Assembly: GCF_013372625.1 (NCBI RefSeq)
Contig: NZ_JABXFD010000306.1
Location: forward strand, 1-50,817
Reading direction: 5' to 3'
DNA: 50,817 bases
DNA from: Actinomadura sp. BRA 177
GTDB lineage: Bacteria > Actinomycetota > Actinomycetes > Streptosporangiales > Streptosporangiaceae
The notes below the pieces were generated by a model that was not told where the DNA came from, did not search any database, and was given only the letters and a program-made list of their open reading frames with translations. Below are positions 40,194 to 47,557 of this stretch, piece after piece (position 1 is the first letter of the stretch; the number at the start of each line of letters is the position of its first letter). A program made the translations under genes and the position numbers.

Positions 40194-40911
40194 ATGGGCT
40201 CTGGCTATCGGGTTCTCAGCGAAGAGCAGGTAGCGCACTTCCTTGACCGGGGATACGTCGTCATCAATGGCTGCTTCACCCCGGAGGCCGCCGAAGAGTA
40301 CACGAGGACCATCTGGAAACGCCTCGGCTACGACCCCGCCAACCCGTCGACCTGGACAGAATCCGGAACCCACCTGCCCGTCCACCGGGAGATGGACATC
40401 AAGGAGTTCGCGCCCAAGGCATGGGACGCCGTATGCGACCTGGTCGGCGGCGAAGACCGCATCAAGCAGCCCTACAACTGGGGCGACGGCTTCGTCGTCA
40501 ACCTCTCGCCGGGCTCAGAAGAGCCATGGTCGCCGCCATCGTCCCGATCCCCCGGCTGGCCCCTACGCGAACCTGGTCGGCCAATGCACGGAATTCGTAG
40601 AGGCCACCGGCCGCATAGGCGACGTGTACCTCCTGCACCCTTACATCCTCCACGCCAAAGCACAAAACCTGCTCCGCCGACCGCGCTTCATCACCAACCC
40701 ACCGGTCACCCTGGCCGAACCAATGAATTTCAACCGCCCGAACCCCGCCGACTTCTCCCTGGTAGAACGAACGATCCTCCGAGCCCTAGCCGTAGACCAT
40801 TACGACTTCACACCCACTGCTCCGCGAGAAGAAGTCGTCCCCGAACGCGTCCTACGCCAGGCCCGCATGAAGACCGAAGAAGAAGCCCGCCTAGCCGCGG
40901 AGCCCCGTTAA
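40194..40911 (+). pseudogene. Phytanoyl-CoA dioxygenase family gene with an internal deletion
   Basis: The N-terminal third is intact: LSEEQVAHFLDRGYVVINGC, then KQPYNWGDGFVVNLSPGSEE. After PWSPPSSRSPGW (about 40560) the reading frame changes, and the sequence jumps to GQCTEFVEATGRIGDVYLLH, then HAKAQNLLRRPRFITNP, to the end at 40911. Roughly 80-100 residues are missing at the join, including the HxD iron-binding motif that normally follows SPGWHKDGD. The remaining His and Arg of the iron/2-oxoglutarate site are present in the second part. The enzyme cannot be active; the gene is recently broken, because the rest is well conserved. Confidence 0.8.
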
Positions 40912-41693
40912 CCGACAGGACTATCCGGCGAATCCAGCCACACCCGCTGCCCCTCCGCCGAAACCGTCACCCCATACCGACACGCCTCCGGCTCACCGGC
41001 CGCCGTCCACCGCTCCTCGGTCTCATGGAGCACAGTTTGCGGTAGGCGCTGGCCACGCAGCGGCATGAAACGCACCGGTGCGGTGAACCTCCCTTCGGCA
41101 CTCCCGTCCTCGCGGACGACCAGCACGGCCAGGGGGCCCGCCGGATGAAAGGTAGCCGCCCAGGGCACCACGACCAGGCCACCGGCCCTCGTCTGCTCAA
41201 CCCACGCATACGGAACGGTGTGAGCCGCCGCAGTGGCCAGCACTCGATCGAACGGCGCGTATTGGGGGGCGCCGACCTCCCCGTCCCCAGCGATGACGGT
41301 CACACTCGGCTGACCGGCGACGCGCAATGCCCGGCGGGCATGCTCGGCTACTTCATGATCGATCTCAACCGACACCACCTCGGCCCCGAGCGCCGTCAGG
41401 CAGGCCGCGTTGTAGCCGGTGCCGGTACCGATCTCCAGCACGCGCATGCCTGGCTCAAGCTGCAAGGACTCGATCATTTGAGCCATCACCGATGGAGCGG
41501 ACGAGGACGAGACCGGCCACATCCCGTCCTTCACCTGCGTGGCGATCGCCCCGTCCGACGTCACCAACCGCTCCCACTCGTCCGGCGCATGCGCCCGCGA
41601 CAACTCCACGAACCGGCCGTCCTCGATCACCCAGACCGTCTCCGGGACGAACAGCTGCCGATCGACGTCCGGTAGTCCGGGAAAGCCACTCAT
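40908..41693 (-). CDS. Protein-L-isoaspartate O-methyltransferase-like SAM methyltransferase
   Basis: 261 residues of the PCMT family. The segment VSSSSAPSVMAQMIESLQLE corresponds to the substrate-binding loop (normally TIS.P..). SAM-binding motif I is MRVLEIGTGTGYNAACLTAL, with the acidic VSVEIDHEVAEHAR after it. The N-terminal MSGFPGLPDVDRQLFVPETV and the C-terminal 60 residues are typical of the longer actinobacterial form. ATG 41693 overlaps the stop of a 41-residue protein (ATGA). Either protein repair or modification of a small peptide partner is possible; the coupled gene hints at the second. Confidence 0.82.
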   Translation of the reverse strand: MSGFPGLPDVDRQLFVPETVWVIEDGRFVELSRAHAPDEWERLVTSDGAIATQVKDGMWPVSSSSAPSVMAQMIESLQLEPGMRVLEIGTGTGYNAACLTALGAEVVSVEIDHEVAEHARRALRVAGQPSVTVIAGDGEVGAPQYAPFDRVLATAAAHTVPYAWVEQTRAGGLVVVPWAATFHPAGPLAVLVVREDGSAEGRFTAPVRFMPLRGQRLPQTVLHETEERWTAAGEPEACRYGVTVSAEGQRVWLDSPDSPVG

Positions 41694-41815
41694 CCTTCCC
41701 CAGTCCCGTTACACGCGTTGTAAGTGATCTTCTGTTCCTTGTTGTCAAGATTGACCTTCACCCACGCTTTCCCGCCGCACGAGCCACATGACTGCTTCTT
41801 GCCATGCTTTCCCAT
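41690..41815 (-). CDS. 41-aa Cys/Gly-rich small protein coupled to the PCMT-like gene
   Basis: A 41-residue protein: MGKHGKKQSCGSCGGKAWVK, then VNLDNKEQKITYNACNGTGE and a last Gly. It has a CxxC pair and a later CNGTG, reminiscent of half a DnaJ-type zinc-finger unit. ATG 41815 has a strong AAGGAGG 5 bases upstream. The stop overlaps the methyltransferase start. It may bind zinc or be the substrate of the methyltransferase (it has Asp and Asn residues); neither is shown. Confidence 0.65.
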   Translation of the reverse strand: MGKHGKKQSCGSCGGKAWVKVNLDNKEQKITYNACNGTGEG

Positions 41816-41984
41816 CTCGCCCTCCTTGCGACGTCCCGGCCGTCTCACAGTGGCAGGGCGACGACAATCCCTCAATCACTAAAAGGATACATTCAACTAC
41901 ACAGTGCATTGGGGTTGCGGGTCACCGAAGACCACCGGCAGACGTCATCCGGGTGATGTCGGAACAGGGTGAACGAGCCGGCGG

Positions 41985-42245
41985 TTATGTCAGGTCGTAG
42001 CGTCCCGTGAGGACGTCCGCATGGAAGGCCCGCCACGACGCGGCACTGAACGCCAGCTTCGGCCCGCCCGGGTCCTTACTGTCCCGGACGGCCGTCCCAC
42101 AACAGTCGCAGGCCCCGACCTCGACACAGTCGACCCCACCGTTGCCGCTGTGGCTGCTCACCTTCCAGGAAGCCACTTCGACACACGCAGCGTTGTTTGC
42201 ACTGCGACTGCTCTTACACCACGTGAGTTCGCTGTTAAGATCCAT
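41985..42245 (-). CDS. DUF397 domain protein
   Basis: 86 residues with the DUF397 pattern: LTWCKSSRSANNAACVEVA, VAVRDSKDP-like AVRDSKDPGGPKLAFSAASW and RAFHADVLTGRYDL. An extra Cys-rich insert (CVEVGACDCCG) is unusual for the family. It follows the DUF5753-type regulator by 13 bases, the standard pairing in Streptomyces and relatives. Such pairs are linked to developmental control and may work as toxin-antitoxin-like or regulator-partner pairs. Confidence 0.92.
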   Translation of the reverse strand: MDLNSELTWCKSSRSANNAACVEVASWKVSSHSGNGGVDCVEVGACDCCGTAVRDSKDPGGPKLAFSAASWRAFHADVLTGRYDLT

Positions 42246-42258
42246 TGCGCGATCTCTT

Positions 42259-43116
42259 TCAGGGTAGGCTATTGACTGCTTCCTTGATCAACGAACGCGA
42301 TTCATCGGGCCCGAGGGCCCGTGCCCGCAACTGATCGAACAAGATGGAGTAGGTCTCGATCTCGGCTGGCTGTTCCAGGTAGAGGCCATTTAGCCGTAGC
42401 TCAAGGTAGACGACATCCGGGTCCACCGGCTCAGGGAAGCCGAGAATGCTGAATCCACCGCCAGCGAATGCTGGATGCGCTCCAGCATCGAAGGGAAGGA
42501 TCTGAAGATCCACGCTTTCGCACCGAGAAACGGTCACCAAGTGGTCCAGCTGCTCACGCATCACCTTTGAGCCCCCAACCTTCCTCCGGATCACGTCCTC
42601 GTTGAGGATGAACCAGCTCTTCAGAGGATTCTCCCCGGAGAGCCGCTCCTGACGTTTCATGCGAACGGTGACCATCCTGTCGATCTCTTCTTCAGAATAG
42701 GTCCGAAGTTCCGCTCCGGCCATGGCTCGGATGTAGGCATCGGTCTGAAGGAGTCCGGGGAGCACGTCCACGCTGTACTGCTGGAGGGTGCTGGCCTCTT
42801 CTTCCAGGCCGGTGTATGCGCTGACGAACTCCGGTAGGTCGTACTTCTGCCACCAGCCCTTGATGCGGCACTGGCGGGCCAGGGTCACCAGTTCGTCGGT
42901 CTCTTGGGCGCCCAGGCCGTAGAGCTTGCACAGCATGGCGATGTCGCCGGGCTTGGGGTTGTGCGTCGCCGCCTCGATGCGGCTGATCGTGACCGGGCTG
43001 ATGCCGGCGAACGTCGCCGCCTCTTCGCGGGTCTTCCGCGTGTCCTTGCGGAACTGCCGCATGATCGCGGCCAGCCGTCGGCGGCGGACGGTGGGGCTCG
43101 TCCGTCTCGTGGTCAT
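42259..43116 (-). CDS. XRE/HTH regulator with DUF5753 domain
   Basis: 285 residues. The N-terminal HTH (about 15-75) reads RLAAIMRQFRKDTRKTREEA then TFAGISPVTISRIEAATHNP. The DUF5753 domain (about 100-280) contains LQQYSVDVLPGLLQTDAYIR and RRKVGGSKVMREQLDHL. ATG 43116 has GAGG 5 bases before it; GTG 43122 is an alternative. It forms an operon with the DUF397 gene. A dyad AGTGACC/GGTCACT lies 29-59 bases upstream and may be its own operator. It is divergent from the anti-sigma-type ATPase. Confidence 0.92.
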   Translation of the reverse strand: MTTRRTSPTVRRRRLAAIMRQFRKDTRKTREEAATFAGISPVTISRIEAATHNPKPGDIAMLCKLYGLGAQETDELVTLARQCRIKGWWQKYDLPEFVSAYTGLEEEASTLQQYSVDVLPGLLQTDAYIRAMAGAELRTYSEEEIDRMVTVRMKRQERLSGENPLKSWFILNEDVIRRKVGGSKVMREQLDHLVTVSRCESVDLQILPFDAGAHPAFAGGGFSILGFPEPVDPDVVYLELRLNGLYLEQPAEIETYSILFDQLRARALGPDESRSLIKEAVNSLP

Positions 43117-43144
43117 CGTCACCTCACGGGAAGTTTGTCCACAG

Positions 43145-43175
43145 AGTGACCATAGATTTTTTGACCCAGGTCACT
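43145..43175. promoter_or_regulatory. Dyad in the promoter region of the DUF5753 regulator
   Basis: AGTGACC (43145-43151) and GGTCACT (43169-43175) form a 7-bp inverted repeat with a 17-base AT-rich spacer. The minus strand has TATGGT inside it as a possible -10 element, so a bound protein would cover the promoter. Confidence 0.4.
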
Positions 43176-43382
43176 TGAATCGCTTGCCATCACATTCATG
43201 GTCAGCTCACACTCGGAGCGTAACGACCCGTGACGCGACGTGTCCGGATCTTCGGCTTATTCGGCCGAGCACGTCCACCTGGGATGAGGGGGCTGACCTG
43301 ATGGGGTTCGGTGGCTGGGGCAGGCGTCTTGTGGCCCGGGAGAGCGGGGCGCGTCGCTGCGGAGGTCGGGGAGGCAGTGCCG

Positions 43383-43772
43383 GTGGTGGAGATGCTTCCG
43401 CTGGTGGCCGAGGTGGGGAGTGTGGCGGTGGGGCGGCGGTGGTTGCGGGACGTCCTTGAACCGGAGTTCGGTGAGGGGCATCCCAAGGTGGACGACACTC
43501 TGCAGGCGCTCTCGGAGGTCCTTACCAATGCCGTCCTCTATGGGACGGGGCGGCACGTCCGGGTGACTTGCACGGTGGACGGCGATGGCGCGGAGGTCGC
43601 CGTCCACAACGATGGGCGAGCGGGCGGGATGCGGCCGCAGCGGCAGAACGCGGCGCCGGATGCCGAAGGCGGGCGGGGGCTGGACCTCGTGGCGGCGTTC
43701 AGCGATCAGTGGGGGATCAAGCTGATACCCCCGGACGAAGTCAAGGTGTGGTTCCGGGTGAGGTTCGCGTGA
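43383..43772 (+). CDS. Anti-sigma-type ATP-binding protein (HATPase, SpoIIAB/RsbW-like)
   Basis: About 129 residues. N-box LSEVLTNAVLYGTG, G1-like VHNDGRAG and EGGRGLDLVAAFSDQWG identify the small GHKL ATPase used as an anti-sigma serine kinase or regulator in actinobacteria. The start is uncertain: GTG 43383 lies after GGGGAGG, ATG 43392 is close, and an open frame extends further upstream. It is coupled by a GTGA overlap to a 47-residue membrane peptide. Its target sigma or anti-anti-sigma is not in the window. Confidence 0.82.
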   Translation: MVEMLPLVAEVGSVAVGRRWLRDVLEPEFGEGHPKVDDTLQALSEVLTNAVLYGTGRHVRVTCTVDGDGAEVAVHNDGRAGGMRPQRQNAAPDAEGGRGLDLVAAFSDQWGIKLIPPDEVKVWFRVRFA

Positions 43773-43912
43773 ACGGGCATGCGCACCGGCCTCGCGCCAG
43801 GCACCGCGGGGCGTCCGACCGGTATGCCCTGGGCATGGTGCACGGCGCGATCGTCGGGACGGGGATGGGGCTGATCCTGGTCGGGCTGGTGCTGGCGGCC
43901 TTGCTGCGGTGA
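43769..43912 (+). CDS. 47-aa single-span membrane peptide coupled to the anti-sigma-type ATPase
   Basis: A 47-residue peptide: a basic, soluble head (VNGHAHRPRARHRGASDRY) and one hydrophobic helix (VGTGMGLILVGLVLAALL) ending in Arg. GTG 43769 overlaps the previous stop, with GAGG 5 bases before it. Codon use is high-GC like its neighbours. It could tether or tune the ATPase at the membrane. It ends one base before the convergent gene, so the space is tightly packed. No family is known to me. Confidence 0.6.
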   Translation: MNGHAHRPRARHRGASDRYALGMVHGAIVGTGMGLILVGLVLAALLR

Positions 43913-43913
43913 G

Positions 43914-44384
43914 TCAGGCGGCCAGGATCGTGCCGAGGATGAGCACGGCGAGGCTGAGGAGGCCGATCGAGGCGCGTAGGAGGCCGGCGCTGCGGGCTCC
44001 GCGGCGTACGCGGGCGGCCAGTTGCGCGTCGTCGGGGCTGGCCAGGGCGTCGCGGCGGAGGCGGGTCATGCGGCGCGCCTGGAGGACGCCGAAGGCGAGG
44101 GCGGCGACCAGCGCGGCGGTCAGCACGACCGTCGCGGTGAGGGTGCCGTCCCAGGGGCGGCCGGCGACCAGCGCGGCGCCGGTGCCGATGGCCACCACAA
44201 GTGCGGCGGTACCCACGATCCCGTACATCCGGCCGAGGGCGCGGAAGAACGCGACGCGGTCGCCGGGGCCGAGCGTCCGGAAGGTGACCCGGGCGACCAC
44301 GCCGATCGCGACGAACCCGCCGAACCACACGGACGTGGCGATGAGAAGGACGCAGGCGAGCGCGACCTCGACCCCATGAGACAT
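43914..44384 (-). CDS. Four-helix integral membrane protein, function unknown
   Basis: 156 residues with four hydrophobic helices: ALACVLLIATSVWFGGFVAIG, YGIVGTAALVVAIGTGAALV, TATVVLTAALVAALAFGVLQ and LLRASIGLLSLAVLILGTIL. The short charged loop RRMTRLRRDALASPDDAQLA lies between helices 3 and 4. The pattern is like small DUF4149/CopD-like membrane proteins, but no ligand residues stand out. The start is ATG 44384 or GTG 44390. The AT-rich dyad at 44428-44441 lies just upstream and may regulate it. Confidence 0.65.
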   Translation of the reverse strand: MSHGVEVALACVLLIATSVWFGGFVAIGVVARVTFRTLGPGDRVAFFRALGRMYGIVGTAALVVAIGTGAALVAGRPWDGTLTATVVLTAALVAALAFGVLQARRMTRLRRDALASPDDAQLAARVRRGARSAGLLRASIGLLSLAVLILGTILAA

Positions 44385-44427
44385 GTGCACCCACTCGGCT
44401 TCCCGGTAATCCGTTCGCCTATTTTTT

Positions 44428-44441
44428 ACAAGATTGCTTGT
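44428..44441. promoter_or_regulatory. ACAAG/CTTGT dyad in an AT-rich promoter
   Basis: ACAAG-attg-CTTGT is a 14-base dyad inside the most AT-rich stretch of this region; a third ACAAG half-site follows at 44448-44452. On the minus strand TTTACA and AATAG-like elements flank it, so a MarR- or HxlR-type repressor site on the membrane-protein promoter is plausible. Confidence 0.4.
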
Positions 44442-44493
44442 GTAAATACAAGGCGACGTCGTGTGATGTGCGTCCGAGACCCGGTGGCGGCGG

Positions 44494-45315
44494 TCAGGGC
44501 TTGCGGCCGACGGCGCCGAAGGCGTCCACCACGGGTTCGCGGATCTCGGGGACGGGGCGCCAGCGGGAGCACGAGACCACGCCCGGCTCCTCGATGTCGA
44601 GGCCGTCGAAGTACGCGGCGATCTCGTCAGGGGTGCGCAGGGTGACGGTGGGCCTGCCGCCCGACTCGTTCCACTTGCGGGCGCTCTGCTCGGAGCGTTC
44701 GCCGTGGACGACGCTGGTCGGGTGGTTGATGACCAGGCGGCTTCCGGACGGCATGGCCGACATCAGCCGGTGCACGATCGCGTGGGACTCCTCCACGCCC
44801 TCGACGTGGTGCAGGATCCCGACCAGCATGACGGCGATCGGCTGGGTGAAGTCCAGCAGGTTCCGGGCCTGCGCGAGGATCTCGTCCGGTTCGTACAGGT
44901 CGGCGTCGATGTAGTGGCACTCGCCTTCGGGACTGCTGGTCAGCAGGGCGCGCGCGTGGACCAGCACCAGCGGGTCGTGGTCGACGTAGACGATCCGGCA
45001 TTCCGGCGCGGCGCGCTGCGCGACCTGGTGCGTGTTGTCCGCGGTGGGCAGGCCGGTGCCGATGTCGAGGAACTGCCGGATGCCCTCCGCGACGAGATGG
45101 CGGACGGCGCGGCCGAGGAACGCGCGGTCGGCGCGAGCCTGCTCCAGCATGTCGGGCTTCACGCTGATGGAGTGCTCGGCGGCCTGCCGGTCGGCCTCGA
45201 AGTTGTCCTTGCCGCCCAGGAGGTAGTTCCAGACCCGGGCGGAACGGGGGATGTGCGACTTGAGCGCGTCCCCGGCCGGCTGGACGGTTCCGGGGCCTTC
45301 TCCCTGCTCGCCCAT
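44494..45315 (-). CDS. SAM-dependent methyltransferase, SAV2177 family (DUF574)
   Basis: 273 residues. The N-terminal signature SARVWNYLLGGKDNFEADRQ and the SAM motif QFLDIGTGLPTADNTHQVAQ are diagnostic for the SAV2177 methyltransferase family, abundant in Streptomyces and relatives. Acidic residues in CRIVYVDHDPLVLVHARALL bind the SAM ribose. The later motif PIAVMLVGILHHV fits the active-site side. The substrate is unknown. The gene stands alone, divergent from YceI. Confidence 0.92.
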   Translation of the reverse strand: MGEQGEGPGTVQPAGDALKSHIPRSARVWNYLLGGKDNFEADRQAAEHSISVKPDMLEQARADRAFLGRAVRHLVAEGIRQFLDIGTGLPTADNTHQVAQRAAPECRIVYVDHDPLVLVHARALLTSSPEGECHYIDADLYEPDEILAQARNLLDFTQPIAVMLVGILHHVEGVEESHAIVHRLMSAMPSGSRLVINHPTSVVHGERSEQSARKWNESGGRPTVTLRTPDEIAAYFDGLDIEEPGVVSCSRWRPVPEIREPVVDAFGAVGRKP

Positions 45316-45399
45316 CGGACGCTCCCTCTCTCGCCGGCGGTGAACGCGATTCTAGGGCGCCGGGCCGTCCGGGGGGCGGGGTCCGGGAACAAGGCCGGG

Positions 45400-45429
45400 T
45401 TGACAAGTGTTTGAACACTCAACTAACCT
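45400..45429 (+). promoter_or_regulatory. Promoter of yceI with an operator inside the spacer
   Basis: A consensus TTGACA (-35, 45400-45405) and TAACCT (-10, 45424-45429) are separated by 18 bases. The spacer holds the dyad AGTGTT-TG-AACACT (45406-45419). A repressor bound there would block RNA polymerase directly. Confidence 0.7.
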
Positions 45430-45440
45430 TCGACACGTTG

Positions 45441-45452
45441 TTGAAGTTTCAA
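45441..45452. promoter_or_regulatory. Second dyad at the yceI transcription start
   Basis: TTGAA-GT-TTCAA is a 12-base inverted repeat at about +5 to +17 of the predicted transcript. It may be a second site for the same or another MarR-type repressor; YceI genes are often under MarR control. Confidence 0.5.
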
Positions 45453-45474
45453 GGACCTACCAGAGGGAGTCACC

Positions 45475-46023
45475 ATGAGCATCGCCGCCGTCGCCCCCGA
45501 GCTGACCGCCGGGACCTGGAACATCGACCCCGGGCACTCCGAGGTCACCTTCGTGATCCGGCACCTGATGACCAAGGTGCGCGGCACGTTCACCGAGTTC
45601 ACCGGGTCCGTGCAGATCGCCGAGGAGCTGGCGGAGTCGACCGCGACGGCCGAGATCCAGGTGGCCTCGATCGACACCCGCAACCCCGACCGGGACGCGC
45701 ACGTGCGCACCTCCGACGTCCTCGACGTCGAGAAGTTCCCGACCATGACCTTCGCGACCACGGGCGTGCGCGCCGAGGACGGCGAGTACCTGCTGGACGG
45801 CGAGCTGACGATCAAGGACGTCACCCGCCCGCTCACGCTCGCGCTGGAGTACAACGGCGTCGGCCAGGACCCCTGGGGCGGGACGCGCGCCGGGTTCTCC
45901 GCCGCCGCCACGATCAACCGCAAGGACTGGGGCGTCGAGTTCAACATCCCGCTGGGCGGCGAGAAGGCCCTGCTCAGCGACAAGGTCGACATCCAGCTGG
46001 AGATCCAGGCCGTCCGCACCTGA
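45475..46023 (+). CDS. YceI-family lipocalin-like protein
   Basis: 182 residues with the YceI beta-barrel: AGTWNIDPGHSEVTFVIRHL, VRGTFTEFTGSVQI, RDAHVRTSDVLDVEKFPTMT and KDVTRPLTLALEYNG. Family members bind polyisoprenoid-like lipids. No signal peptide is visible, so this version is cytoplasmic. ATG 45475 has GAGGGAG upstream. It is monocistronic behind a strong, likely repressed promoter. The 3-prime end lies 15 bases from the convergent histidine kinase. Confidence 0.92.
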   Translation: MSIAAVAPELTAGTWNIDPGHSEVTFVIRHLMTKVRGTFTEFTGSVQIAEELAESTATAEIQVASIDTRNPDRDAHVRTSDVLDVEKFPTMTFATTGVRAEDGEYLLDGELTIKDVTRPLTLALEYNGVGQDPWGGTRAGFSAAATINRKDWGVEFNIPLGGEKALLSDKVDIQLEIQAVRT

Positions 46024-46038
46024 GCGGTAAAATCTTCG

Positions 46039-47427
46039 TCAAGAGGGGCTGTCCGGTTTCGGGCGGCCCTTCTCGCGTCCAGGCGGGACGAGCGGCAGCC
46101 GGAGTGCGAAACGGGCGCCGGACGGGTGGTCCTCGACCCGGAGCGTCCCGCCGTGCGCCCGCGCGATCTCGCGGGCGATCGCCAGGCCGAGCCCGGTGCC
46201 TCCGGCGGCGCGGCTGCGCGCGCTGTCGAGGCGGGTGAAGCGCTCGAAGACGCGTTCCCGGTCGGCGGGCGCTATTCCGACCCCGTCGTCGGTGACGGTG
46301 AGCAGCGCCAGGCCGTCCTCCCCGGCCACCTCCACGGTGATGGACGAGTCGGCGTAGCGGTCGGCGTTGTCCAGCAGGTTGCCGAGCAGCCGGACGAGCT
46401 GCATGCGCACCCCGCGAATCATCGTGGCCGGAGCGAACTCGGTGGCGATCTCCCGTGCGGACGCGCGGCGGCGGATCTCGGCCGCCGCCAGCTCGGACAG
46501 GTCGATCGGCTCCTGCACAGCCGTCCCGCCGGTGCCGATGCGGGCGAGCAGCAGCAGGTCGGTGACGATCGACTCCAGCCGGTCGGTGTCGTGGAGCGCC
46601 GACCGGATCACCTCGCGCAGGTCGTTGTCCTCGGGGTGCGCCGTGGCGTCCTCCAGGTTCGCGCGGAGCCCGGCGAGCGGGCTGCGCAGCTCGTGGGACG
46701 CGTCGGAGGCGAACTGCCGCTGCCGCCCGACCGCGCGCTCCAGCCGGTCCAGCGTCGCGTTCGCGGTGCGGGCGAGCTGCGCGATCTCGTCCTCGCCGGG
46801 CGGCTCGGGGACGCGGCGGCTCAGGTCGGTGGCGCTGATCTCGGCGAGCTGGGCGCGGATCGCCTCGACCGGGCCGAGGGTGCGGCCGACGACCCGCCAC
46901 GTGATCGACGCGACCGTCCCGGCCAGCAGCAGGACGCCGGCGGCGAGCACCGCCTCCAGCAACCCGTTCACCAGATACGACGGCAGCCGCTCGGACGCGT
47001 AGACGACGACGGAGTCGGCGGCGGTGCTGACCCGGATGGCCTCCACGACGAAGCATTCGCGGTCCGGCCAGGAGCCGTGGCATTCGGTGAAGTCGCGGAC
47101 GCGCAGGTTGCTCGACGGCCATAGTCTGCTCACCGGCGGACGGCCTGAGGCGGCGGCCGTGGCGTTCGTCACCCGGCCGCCGGGCTCGACCACCTGGGCG
47201 AGGATGCGGCCCCGGGTGAGGTCCGGGATCGCCCCCTCCAGCGACCCGTCGCGCACCGCGCCGCTCACCCGGCGGGCGTCCACCTGGGTCTGCCGGAGGT
47301 GATCGGCCCTGACCTCCGCGCGCACGGCGATGTCGACGCCGGCCGCCGTGGCGCCGAAGACCAGCGCCGCGATCACGGCGGCGACGAGCGTGTCCCTGGC
47401 CCGGATGGACCGGGGGCGCATGCGCAT
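46039..47427 (-). CDS. Sensor histidine kinase (OmpR-partner type), orphan
   Basis: 462 residues. There is a first transmembrane helix (about 12-32), a periplasmic domain of about 110 residues with a CHGSWPDREC segment whose two cysteines could be disulfide-bonded, and a second helix (about 150-175). HAMP and HisKA follow (RQRQFASDASHELRSPLAGL, phospho-His in SHELRSP), then the ATPase with LLGNLLDNADRYA, VTDDGVGIAP and GTGLGLAIAREIARAHGG. No response regulator is next to it, unlike the usual pairing. ATG 47427 has GGGAGGG just before; ATG 47421 is close. Confidence 0.9.
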   Translation of the reverse strand: MRMRPRSIRARDTLVAAVIAALVFGATAAGVDIAVRAEVRADHLRQTQVDARRVSGAVRDGSLEGAIPDLTRGRILAQVVEPGGRVTNATAAASGRPPVSRLWPSSNLRVRDFTECHGSWPDRECFVVEAIRVSTAADSVVVYASERLPSYLVNGLLEAVLAAGVLLLAGTVASITWRVVGRTLGPVEAIRAQLAEISATDLSRRVPEPPGEDEIAQLARTANATLDRLERAVGRQRQFASDASHELRSPLAGLRANLEDATAHPEDNDLREVIRSALHDTDRLESIVTDLLLLARIGTGGTAVQEPIDLSELAAAEIRRRASAREIATEFAPATMIRGVRMQLVRLLGNLLDNADRYADSSITVEVAGEDGLALLTVTDDGVGIAPADRERVFERFTRLDSARSRAAGGTGLGLAIAREIARAHGGTLRVEDHPSGARFALRLPLVPPGREKGRPKPDSPS

Positions 47428-47557
47428 GGTCCCTCCCGGGCACACGTTATCCGCCGATCACCGATCGGGGAGCCCGAAAAGGGATGCCGGGTTTTCACCT
47501 TCCCTCACCGGGACATCCCGTTTTATGACGGTTCCTCCGAAGCACAGGGACGGACAC

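Noticed and set aside
40908..41815. A lanthipeptide or graspetide biosynthetic cluster
   Set aside because: There is a PCMT-like enzyme and a small peptide but no lanthionine synthetase, ATP-grasp ligase, protease or transporter nearby.
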